The notes under the pieces were generated by a model, which did not search any database, had not been told where the DNA came from, and saw nothing but the letters and a program-made list of their open reading frames with translations. 46,745 bases of DNA from Paracoccus aeridis (GTDB taxonomy: Bacteria > Pseudomonadota > Alphaproteobacteria > Rhodobacterales > Rhodobacteraceae): NCBI RefSeq assembly GCF_004923205.2, contig NZ_SELD02000041.1, forward strand, positions 1-46,745, read 5' to 3'. The position numbers and the translations under genes were made by a program. Positions 18,751-25,868 of the stretch are shown one piece after another (the first letter of the stretch is position 1; the number at the start of each line of letters is the position of its first letter).

Positions 18751-19704
18751 TCACTCCGTCACGCGGTACTCTACCAGCTCGGTCCGCTGCAGGAACATGA
18801 AGTTGTCGTCCGAGATCATCGTCAGCCGGATCCCGCGCCCGTCCTGCCAGACGGAGATCCCTTCCAGGTTGTCGTATTGCAGGAACCGCGTCGTCAGCAG
18901 CGTGTCGCCCGCGCCGATGTCGGCGGCAAGCTCGCCCGTCGCCGGGTCCGCGATGTCGAACCGCCGCACGCGCGAGGCGAAGCCCAGCACGCCCTTGAAG
19001 TCGCGTTCCAGCAGATACAGCCTGCCGTCCGGCCCCACGTCCGCGCCGACGGGGGCGAAGTCGCCGTCGGGCGGGATCGTCCAGGGCACCGACCAGTCGC
19101 CGTCGCCCCCGACCCACACGGGATAGCGGATCTCCCCGGATGGCGGCGCCTCGGGGATGGTCAGCAGCCTGCCGTCGGGCAAAATCGCCAGGGCCTCCAG
19201 CGCCGTGTTGCGCAGGAGAGAGCGGAAACCTGGATCGCCCCTGATCTGGGTCGCGGGTGCGTCCGGGCTGTCGTAGCGGGCGATGCGGACCATCCCCTCG
19301 AAGCTGACATGGATGCGGCCCTGGTCGTCCGTGGCCATGCCTTCGGAATCGCCGATCCAGCCCGGCGGCAGCGGCCGGCCCCGGCTGTCCTTCAGCTGCG
19401 CCGTGCCCGCGACGGACAGGCCGCGCACCCGCCCCTGGGTGTCGCGGGTGACGCTGCCCCAGCGCAGGGTCGCGCGGTCCGACAGCGCGGTGTAGCGCGA
19501 CCCGTCGGCCGACATCTCGATCGCCGAGAAGCCGCCGAAATCCTCGGCCGGGTGGTGCCAGACATAGGTGCCCACGTGTTCGACGGTCAGCCCGGCGGGC
19601 GGGGTCGAGGCGGGGGCGGAGGCGAGGACGCACGCCCCCGTCGCCGCGGCCGCCATGAACCCGGCCGGCCCGACCGCCCTCAGCGCCCGACGAGCGCCTG
19701 GCAT
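18751..19704 (-). CDS. Exported phytase-like / esterase-like beta-propeller protein
   Basis: A 317-residue protein resembling the esterase-like domain of the phytase family, a beta-propeller fold. Recognisable repeats include FGGFSAIEMSADGSRYTALSDRA, GDSEGMATDDQGRIHVSFEG and NTALEALAILPDGRLLTIPE. The N-terminus has RR followed by a hydrophobic stretch with a Cys (ATGACVLASAP), so it is likely exported and may be a lipoprotein, although the lipobox is not canonical. The substrate is unknown. The ATG at 19704 overlaps the mepA end by 25 nt; the ATG at 19656 is an alternative that would remove the overlap and shorten the signal region. Confidence 0.8.
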   Translation of the reverse strand: MPGARRALRAVGPAGFMAAAATGACVLASAPASTPPAGLTVEHVGTYVWHHPAEDFGGFSAIEMSADGSRYTALSDRATLRWGSVTRDTQGRVRGLSVAGTAQLKDSRGRPLPPGWIGDSEGMATDDQGRIHVSFEGMVRIARYDSPDAPATQIRGDPGFRSLLRNTALEALAILPDGRLLTIPEAPPSGEIRYPVWVGGDGDWSVPWTIPPDGDFAPVGADVGPDGRLYLLERDFKGVLGFASRVRRFDIADPATGELAADIGAGDTLLTTRFLQYDNLEGISVWQDGRGIRLTMISDDNFMFLQRTELVEYRVTE

Positions 19705-20546
19705 GCGCGCGGCATCTCGCTGAGGCCGTAGCTGCGGGGGTGGCGATAGTTCGGGTTCGGCGGCGCCGGGGGCGGCGGGTCGATCCGGTTGCGGATCCAC
19801 TGCGCCGCTTCCTCGCAGCCGTCGCCGGGGGGCGGGGGCGCCTGATCCTCGCAGCCCGGCGACCCGGCCTGGCACGACAGGCGGACGTGGAAGTGGTAGT
19901 CGTGCCCGTCGATCGGGCGGATCTTGCGCAGGTAGCCGCGGTTGCCGCGCTCGGAGTTGCACATCATCACCTTCGCCACCGGATCGACGAAGATCCGGGC
20001 GACGCGCGGATCGCTGGCTGCGGCGCGGATGATCTGGTGGTGCGCGGCCGACCACAGCCCGCTGGGCGCGACGCCGCCGCGGACGACGGACTGGGACGAG
20101 ATGCTTTCCCGCTCTGCCGGCGACAGCCGCAGCGAGGACGGGGGCAGCATCCAGATGTCGGCATCCAGCCCGATCTGGTGGCTGGCGTGGCCGCTGACCA
20201 TCGGCCCGCCCATCGGCTGGCTCATGTCGCCGATGTAGAGCCCCGGCCAGCCGACCTGCGTCGCCACCTGCGACAGTCCGACGAGGAAATCGACCAGCTG
20301 CGGCTGGCCCCAGTTGCGGTTGCGCGACAGCCGCATCGCCTGCCAGGTCGGCCCGCTTTCGGGCAGCTGCACGTTGCCCGCGGCGCAGCCGCGCGAATAC
20401 CCGCCGATCGCCTGCGCCGGCCCGCCGTTCGAGGCGCGGAACGACCCGAACACGTCCTTGGCCAGCGGCTCTGCCTGCGCCGGGACGGCGAGCCCGGCCA
20501 CCATCGCCGCCAGCGCGAGCGCGGCCTTCAGTTTCTTGGGGATCAC
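19680..20546 (-). CDS. mepA: Penicillin-insensitive murein endopeptidase
   Basis: A 288-residue periplasmic zinc endopeptidase that cuts D-Ala-DAP (and 3-3) peptidoglycan crosslinks. It has a clear signal peptide (KK, a hydrophobic core, cleavage after AQA at residue 25). LAS-family metal ligands are present: H123 and D130 (GHASHQIGLDADIW) and H220, with catalytic H218 (HDYHFHVRLSC). Six or more cysteines may form disulfides. The C-terminus is Pro-rich. The GTG start at 20546 overlaps the MFS gene stop as GTGA, so it is translationally coupled to that gene. As a crosslink cutter it is a functional counterpart to the L,D-transpeptidase 10 kb away. Confidence 0.95.
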   Translation of the reverse strand: MIPKKLKAALALAAMVAGLAVPAQAEPLAKDVFGSFRASNGGPAQAIGGYSRGCAAGNVQLPESGPTWQAMRLSRNRNWGQPQLVDFLVGLSQVATQVGWPGLYIGDMSQPMGGPMVSGHASHQIGLDADIWMLPPSSLRLSPAERESISSQSVVRGGVAPSGLWSAAHHQIIRAAASDPRVARIFVDPVAKVMMCNSERGNRGYLRKIRPIDGHDYHFHVRLSCQAGSPGCEDQAPPPPGDGCEEAAQWIRNRIDPPPPAPPNPNYRHPRSYGLSEMPRACQALVGR

Positions 20547-21949
20547 TGCTCGATCTCTCCTTCAGGATTGACCCACCTTAGCAGGAGGAGCGACAGAAGG
20601 AACATCACGATCAGCGGCGAAATCCCCATCCGCTGGCTTCCCGTCAGCTGCGTGACGGCGGCGATGCTGAACGGGGCGAGGAAGGCGGTGGCCTTGCCCG
20701 ACAGCGCATACAGGCCGAATGCCTCGGCCGGGCGGTCGGGGTGGGCGTGGCGCACCATCATCGTGCGGCCCGCCGCCTGCATCGCCCCGCCGGCGCCGCC
20801 GATCGCCACGCCGCACAGCAGGAAGACGAGGTCGGGCGTGCGCGAGCCCGCCGCGAACGGGATCCCGAACGCGCCCGCGCGGTCCATGCCCACCAGCAGC
20901 GTGCAGACGCAGGCCAGGATCACCGAGCAGCCGACGATCACCGGCCTCGGTCCCCAGCGCCGGTCGGCGCGCCCGCCGATCCAGCAGATCACCGCCGCCG
21001 ACAGCGCGCTGATGACGCCGAACACGCCCGACCAGATCACCGGCCAGCCGAGCACCGTGCCCGCGTAGATCCCGCCGAAGGAATAAAGCCCGTTCAGCGC
21101 GTCCCGCGACAGCATCGACGACACCAGCCACGCCGCGAGCGACCGCCGCCGGGGCAGGCCGCGCAGAAGCCGCCCGAGATCCGCCAGCGCCACGCCGATC
21201 CGGACCGGGCGGCGCGGGCCCGCGGGTTCCCGCACCCAGGCGAAGAACGGGATCATGAACACGGCGTACCAGATCGCGGTGAACGGCCCGACGAAGCGCG
21301 TCCCCTCGCGCGCCGCGCCGTCCAGCCCCAGCGCGGGCGGGCGGCCCAGCAGCGTCAGCCCGGTCGTGGCGCTTTCGGCAAAGAGCGCCAGCATCACCGC
21401 CAGCGACAGCACGCCCCCCACGTAGCCGAAGGCGAAGCCGCTGCCCGACAGCCGCCCCACGTCGCCCCTCGGCCCGATCGAGGGGAGGAGCGCGTTGGTG
21501 AAGATGGTCGTGAACTCCATCCCGATCAGGCCGATCCCGAACAGCACCAGCGTCGGCACCAGCGGCGGATCGACCGGCGTCAGGATCCACAGCCCCGCCG
21601 CGCCCGCGACGTAGAGCGCCGAGAAGAGCCAGATCCACGGCATCCGCCGCCCGGACGTGTCAGCGACCGCGCCGAGGATGGGCGCAAGCACCGCGATGAA
21701 CATGCCCGAGATCGCCAGCGCATAGCCCCAGAGCGACTGCGCCCGCGCGCCCGCGGCTTCCGCCGTCAGGCCGTCCGCCATGAACGAGCCGCGCGCGACC
21801 TCGGCGAAGTAGATCGAGAAGATGAAGGTCAGAAGCAGCGTGGCGTAGGGCTGGCTCGCCCAGTCGTAGAACCACCAGCCCCAGACACGGCGGCCGTCGC
21901 GGGTTCCGCGTGCGGCGCGCCCCCGGCCTTCGGTCACATCATGCGTCAT
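20543..21949 (-). CDS. MFS transporter, UMF1 (Atg22-like) family
   Basis: A 468-residue inner-membrane protein with about 12 hydrophobic helices. The N-terminal YDWASQPYATLLLTFIFS is the hallmark of the UMF1 group, bacterial relatives of the vacuolar exporter Atg22. The loop GAVADTSGRRMPWI is the MFS A-motif equivalent. The substrate is unknown; yeast Atg22 exports amino acids. The ATG at 21949 was chosen as the first in frame; the Shine-Dalgarno sequence is weak. It is coupled to mepA by a 4-nt overlap, which may mean uptake or export of a wall-derived compound, but that is speculation. Confidence 0.88.
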   Translation of the reverse strand: MTHDVTEGRGRAARGTRDGRRVWGWWFYDWASQPYATLLLTFIFSIYFAEVARGSFMADGLTAEAAGARAQSLWGYALAISGMFIAVLAPILGAVADTSGRRMPWIWLFSALYVAGAAGLWILTPVDPPLVPTLVLFGIGLIGMEFTTIFTNALLPSIGPRGDVGRLSGSGFAFGYVGGVLSLAVMLALFAESATTGLTLLGRPPALGLDGAAREGTRFVGPFTAIWYAVFMIPFFAWVREPAGPRRPVRIGVALADLGRLLRGLPRRRSLAAWLVSSMLSRDALNGLYSFGGIYAGTVLGWPVIWSGVFGVISALSAAVICWIGGRADRRWGPRPVIVGCSVILACVCTLLVGMDRAGAFGIPFAAGSRTPDLVFLLCGVAIGGAGGAMQAAGRTMMVRHAHPDRPAEAFGLYALSGKATAFLAPFSIAAVTQLTGSQRMGISPLIVMFLLSLLLLRWVNPEGEIEQ

Positions 21950-22014
21950 GCCTGCCCATCCGCGAAGGTCCGGGGGTCAGCCCCCGAAGGTCGCGGCATA
22001 AGGCCCTTGCTGCG

Positions 22015-22596
22015 TCAGGCTGGCAAGTCCCGCGTGCGCTCGGCCGCGGGCACCGGCGGCAGGACCGGCGGCCAGGGACGCGCGCCCTCGGCCGCGATCC
22101 ACGCCTGCACCCAGTCGGGCAGGGGCGGGCTGACGATGTCCTGTCCCATCGCGCGGACGACCTGGGCCGGGGGGACGATCCCCTTGCGCCCGCCGCCGCC
22201 GACCACCGCGACGCGCAGCAGGATCTGGTTGCAGCACTCGCCCCTCGTCCAGATCGACTGCTCCATGTAGACGAAGCGCTCGTCCCAGCCGACCATGCGC
22301 GACACTTCGGTGAACTTCTGCATCATCCTGATGCGGCGGCGATACCGGACCGAACTGCCCGCGACCGTGAAGCCCCATCCGTTCTTCCTCAGCACCTCGG
22401 TCATCCCCATGCGGACCGCCATCGGGATCCGGCCGAGGTCGTAGAGCGTCAGCGTGCGGCCGTTGTTCAGCTCCATCCACGGGTCGATGTCCCAGGGCAT
22501 GCAGCGGTGGGTCGAGACGTGGGGGTCCAGCGCGCCGATCGGGGGTGCGCGCCGCGCGGCCGCGAGACCGGACAGGAAACGGATCATCGGGTACAC
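22015..22596 (-). CDS. Hot-dog fold acyl-CoA thioesterase-like protein
   Basis: A 193-residue protein with the look of the 4HBT-like/THEM6-type thioesterase family: WDIDPWMELNNGRTLTLYDLGR near residue 35, then VRYRRRIRMMQKFTEVSRMVGWDERFVYMEQSIW. Such enzymes hydrolyse acyl-CoA or acyl-ACP; the substrate is unknown. The start is GTG at 22596, with AAGGA 6 nt upstream inside a tandem repeat; ATG 22587 is the alternative. The last ~40 residues are Pro/Ala-rich. It is followed by the MFS gene after 65 nt. The upstream repeats are listed separately. Confidence 0.8.
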   Translation of the reverse strand: MYPMIRFLSGLAAARRAPPIGALDPHVSTHRCMPWDIDPWMELNNGRTLTLYDLGRIPMAVRMGMTEVLRKNGWGFTVAGSSVRYRRRIRMMQKFTEVSRMVGWDERFVYMEQSIWTRGECCNQILLRVAVVGGGGRKGIVPPAQVVRAMGQDIVSPPLPDWVQAWIAAEGARPWPPVLPPVPAAERTRDLPA

Positions 22597-22888
22597 GGGG
22601 CATCCTTTCGGATCGGGGCGTCCTTGCGGATCAAGGCATCCTTTCGGATCGGGTGATCCCTTCCGGGTCGTGGCTAGTGGGGCCGCGAAACGGCGTCAAC
22701 CGCGACGCCGCGCCACTGTCGCGGCGAGACGAGGGCGGACGCAGGGCGATGGTGGGCGCACGGGGGCGGACATCTGCCGATCCGCGCCCGCGCCGCCCCG
22801 ACGCTTGCGCGCAGGCCCGCGGTCCCCTACCTGACAGCCACGCCGACGATGACGCCCCCAGATCGAACCTGACCCGAAGGACGCCGCC
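22597..22888. other. Divergent intergenic region, thioesterase to yggT
   Basis: This stretch holds the 18-bp repeats at its left end and no supportable gene. The remainder is GC-rich, with no clear -35/-10 pair in either direction. AAGG about 10 nt before 22889 serves yggT. Confidence 0.5.
22601..22672. repeat. Four degenerate 18-bp tandem repeats carrying Shine-Dalgarno-like cores
   Basis: Units of exactly 18 bp start at 22601, 22619, 22637 and 22655. Copies 1 and 3 differ only in the last base (CATCCTTTCGGATCGGG + G/T); copy 2 is CGTCCTTGCGGATCAAGG and copy 4 is GATCCCTTCCGGGTCGTG. Read on the minus strand, copies 1 and 3 each contain GAAAGGATG, a ribosome-binding core joined to an ATG. 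The copy nearest the thioesterase GTG supplies its Shine-Dalgarno sequence. Confidence 0.88.
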
Positions 22889-23182
22889 ATGACCACGCTC
22901 TACCAGGCCCTGATGCTGATCCTGAACGTGGTCTGGTGGATCATGATCGCCCACATCATCATGTCGTGGCTGATCAACTTCCAGGTCCTGAACCTGCGCC
23001 AGCCGCTGGTCGCGCAGGTCTGGGACGGGCTGTCGCGGCTGCTGGAACCGATCTACCAGCCGATCCGCAACATCCTGCCGAACACCGGCGGGCTGGATCT
23101 CGCGCCGCTGGTCGTGTTCATCGGCATCATCATCCTGCAGCAGGCGCTCGCCAACAACGCCGGCTTCTTCTTCGGCTACTGA
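22889..23182 (+). CDS. yggT: YggT family membrane protein
   Basis: A 97-residue inner-membrane protein with two hydrophobic helices (about 5-27 and 68-90). Between them is the amphipathic YggT motif WDGLSRLLEPIYQPIRNILPNTGGLDLAPLVV (typical spacing; key residues EP, PIR, LP). The family is linked to osmotic tolerance and, in some bacteria, to positioning of envelope or division proteins; the exact role is unclear. Its stop overlaps the recQ start by one base (TGATG), so the two are translated from one message. Confidence 0.92.
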   Translation: MTTLYQALMLILNVVWWIMIAHIIMSWLINFQVLNLRQPLVAQVWDGLSRLLEPIYQPIRNILPNTGGLDLAPLVVFIGIIILQQALANNAGFFFGY

Positions 23183-25212
23183 TGCCACAGGATCTTCTGC
23201 GCGAGGTCTGGGGCTTCGACGACTTCCGCCCCGGCCAGCAGGAGATCGTGGAGGCCGTGGCCGCCGGCCGCGACGTGCTGGCGATCATGCCCACCGGCGG
23301 CGGCAAGTCGCTGTGCTACCAGCTTCCCGCGCTGGTGCGCGAGGGGGTGACGGTCGTCATCTCGCCGCTGATCGCGCTGATGCGCGACCAGGTGCGGTCC
23401 TTGCGCGAGGCCGGGGTGGCTGCGGGCGCGCTGACCAGCGGCAACACCGAGGACGAGACGCGCGAGGTGTTCGACGCCCTCGGCCGCGGCGCGCTGAAGA
23501 TCCTGTACATGGCGCCCGAGCGCCTCGCCTCGGGCGGAACGCTGAACCTCCTGCGCCGCGCGGGCGTGACCGCGATCGCGGTGGACGAGGCGCATTGCGT
23601 CAGCCAGTGGGGCCACGACTTCCGGCCCGACTACCTGCGCGTGGGGGAACTCAAGCGTGCGCTGGGCGTGCCGCTCGCCGCGTTCACGGCCACCGCCGAC
23701 GCCGAGACGCGGGACGAGATCGTGGCGCGGCTGTTCGACGGCCGGGCGCCCGAGACGTTCCTGCGCGGCTTCGACCGCCCGAACATCCATCTCGCGTTCC
23801 AGCCCAAGGACGGGCCGCGCGCGCAGATCATGGACTTCGCGCAAGCCCGCCGCGGCCAGTCGGGGATCATCTACTGCGCCACCCGCGCCAAGACCGAGAC
23901 CCTGCAGGCCGCGCTGCAGGCGGCGGGCATCCCCGCCGTCGCCTATCACGGCGGGATGGAGGCGGAGGCCCGGCGCGAGGTCGAAGGCCGGTTCCAGCGC
24001 GAGGACGGGCTGGTCGTGGCCGCGACGGTCGCGTTCGGCATGGGGATCGACAAGCCCGATATCCGCTGGGTCGCCCACGCCGACCTGCCGAAGTCGATCG
24101 AGAGCTACTATCAGGAAATCGGCCGCGCGGGCCGCGACGGCGCGCCGGCCGAGACGCTGACCCTGTTCGGCCCCGACGACATCCGCCTGCGCCGGACGCA
24201 GATCGACGAGGGGCTGGCCCCGCTGGACCGCAAGCAGGCCGACCACGCGCGGCTGAACGCTCTGCTGGGTCTGGCCGAAGCCGTCGCCTGCCGCCGGCAG
24301 GTGCTGCTGGGATACTTCGGCGAGACCGCGGACCCCTGCGGCAACTGCGATCTCTGCGACACCCCGGCCGACGTGTTCGACGCGACGCAGCCGGTGCGGA
24401 TGGCGCTGTCGGCGATCCTGCGGACCGGCGAAAGCTTCGGCGCGGGGCACGTCATCGACGTGCTGCTGGGCGTGGCGACGCCAAAGGCCGTGCAGCGCGG
24501 GCATGACCGGCTGCCGACCTTCGGCGTGGGCAAGGGGACGCCCAAGGGCGAATGGCAGGCGATCATACGGCAGATGCTGGGGCGCGACCTGATCCGCCCC
24601 GACCCGGAACGCCACGGCGCGCTGAGGATCACCGAGGCCGCCCACCCCGTCCTGCGCGGCGAAGTGCCCGTCCAGCTGCGCCGCGACCTGATCCGCAAGG
24701 CCCGCCCCGCCAACGTCGTCAAGACCCAGGTGGACGAGGAGGACGCGCCGCTCCTGTCCGCCCTCAAGGCCAAGCGGCGCGAACTGGCCGAGGCGCAGCG
24801 CGTGCCCGCCTACGTCATCTTCCCCGACCGCACCCTGATCGAGATGGCGCAGGCGCGGCCGCAGACGCTCGACGACATGGCGCGGATCGGGGGTGTCGGG
24901 GCGAAGAAGCTCGACAGCTACGGCGAGGCGTTCCTGCGCGTGATCGCGGGCGAGGTCGCGGCGATGCACCCGGCCCGCCGCGCCCTTGCCGGGCGGGATG
25001 CGGGCGCGCTCTACGATCGCCTTGCGGAAGCCGCGCGCGCGCTGTCGCGGGGGCCGGACGGCACGGGAAAGCCGATGTCGCTGCCCGCGTCGGTGCTGCG
25101 GCGGATCGCCGAGGATCGCCCGCACGACCTGTCGCGCTACCTCGACGAGGTCCGGCTGGACCGGTTCGGGGCCGCGTTCGCGGACGAGATCGCGCAGGCG
25201 CAGCAGGACTGA
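23182..25212 (+). CDS. recQ: ATP-dependent DNA helicase RecQ
   Basis: A 676-residue 3'-5' helicase of the RecF recombination pathway. Motifs: Gln motif (FRPGQQEIV), Walker A PTGGGKS (37-43), DEAH (135-138), FTATAD, the motif VI region YYQEIGRAGRDG, a zinc-binding RQC domain (Cys in VACRRQ and DPCGNCDLCD) and a C-terminal HRDC domain (about 535-610, LIEMAQARPQTLDDMARIGG). The last ~70 residues form an extra helical tail. The start at 23182 is set by the 1-nt overlap with yggT and places the helicase core at residue 12. Confidence 0.96.
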   Translation: MPQDLLREVWGFDDFRPGQQEIVEAVAAGRDVLAIMPTGGGKSLCYQLPALVREGVTVVISPLIALMRDQVRSLREAGVAAGALTSGNTEDETREVFDALGRGALKILYMAPERLASGGTLNLLRRAGVTAIAVDEAHCVSQWGHDFRPDYLRVGELKRALGVPLAAFTATADAETRDEIVARLFDGRAPETFLRGFDRPNIHLAFQPKDGPRAQIMDFAQARRGQSGIIYCATRAKTETLQAALQAAGIPAVAYHGGMEAEARREVEGRFQREDGLVVAATVAFGMGIDKPDIRWVAHADLPKSIESYYQEIGRAGRDGAPAETLTLFGPDDIRLRRTQIDEGLAPLDRKQADHARLNALLGLAEAVACRRQVLLGYFGETADPCGNCDLCDTPADVFDATQPVRMALSAILRTGESFGAGHVIDVLLGVATPKAVQRGHDRLPTFGVGKGTPKGEWQAIIRQMLGRDLIRPDPERHGALRITEAAHPVLRGEVPVQLRRDLIRKARPANVVKTQVDEEDAPLLSALKAKRRELAEAQRVPAYVIFPDRTLIEMAQARPQTLDDMARIGGVGAKKLDSYGEAFLRVIAGEVAAMHPARRALAGRDAGALYDRLAEAARALSRGPDGTGKPMSLPASVLRRIAEDRPHDLSRYLDEVRLDRFGAAFADEIAQAQQD

Positions 25213-25263
25213 GTTCGCGCGACCGTCACGGCTCGATGAACAAATACTAGTCCGGCCGCACGC

Positions 25264-25292
25264 TTGACCTTGCCGTGCATAGCTGCATTAGG
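25264..25292 (+). promoter_or_regulatory. Candidate promoter for bphO-bphP
   Basis: TTGACC (25264-25269), 17 bp, then ATTAGG (25287-25292). The -35 is good and the -10 poor. The spacer and its surroundings contain TGCATAGCTGCA and a further GTGCAT at 25297, a possible regulator site. Mapping is tentative. Confidence 0.3.
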
Positions 25293-25322
25293 GTACGTGC
25301 ATCAGGGCCCAGGGGTTGAAAA

Positions 25323-25868
25323 CTGAACCATTTCAGTAATCTTCGTGACCGGCTGCGGGCCGATACCCGCGCCGCGCATGACCGGGTCGATGCAGCTTAC
25401 AGGGCTTGCGACCTCACCCTGCCAGAAGATCTTGCCCTGTTCCTGGCGGACCACCTGCGCGCGTTCGGCGCGCTCGACCTTGCGGACGGGCCGGCGCGCG
25501 ACCTTCGCGACGAATACTGCGCCGCGCTGGAAGCCGACCTGACCGCGCTGGACGTGGCGGCGCCCGCACGCTCGGCGCCGGCCCTGAAGGTCGCGCCCGA
25601 TGCGGCGATGTACATCTTTCTGGGATCGCGGCGGGGTGCGCAGATGATGCGCCGGCACTGGGCCGCGGCCGCGAAGGGGGCGGCGCGGGACGCGGGCGCG
25701 TTCCTGTCGCTCGACCCCCGCAACGAGGAATGGCGGCGGTTCTGCGCGGATCTTGCCGCGCGCCCTCCCGACGGGCCGCATGCCGACCGGGTGGTGGCCG
25801 ACACCGTTGCGATCTTCGACCTGTTCGACCCGCATGCCGCGGACCTTCCGGAAAAACGCCATGCCTGA
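25323..25868 (+). CDS. bphO: Haem oxygenase for bacteriophytochrome chromophore, apparent CTG start
   Basis: A 181-residue biliverdin-producing haem oxygenase. The frame reads (M)NHFSNLRDRLRADTRAAHDRVDAAY, with the proximal haem His in AAHDRVD (H19), and later YIFLGSRRGAQMM, the distal-helix Gly-Ser-Arg segment of BphO proteins. An in-frame TGA lies at 25317-25319. Between it and the conserved H19 there is no ATG, GTG or TTG, so the first usable codon is CTG 25323, which has AGGGG at 25311-25315, 7 nt upstream. GTG 25554 is the first conventional start, but it would delete the haem ligand. The end overlaps the bphP start by 8 nt. Its product, biliverdin, is the chromophore of the next gene's protein. 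A frameshift or sequencing error upstream is the main alternative. Confidence 0.82.
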   Translation: MNHFSNLRDRLRADTRAAHDRVDAAYRACDLTLPEDLALFLADHLRAFGALDLADGPARDLRDEYCAALEADLTALDVAAPARSAPALKVAPDAAMYIFLGSRRGAQMMRRHWAAAAKGAARDAGAFLSLDPRNEEWRRFCADLAARPPDGPHADRVVADTVAIFDLFDPHAADLPEKRHA

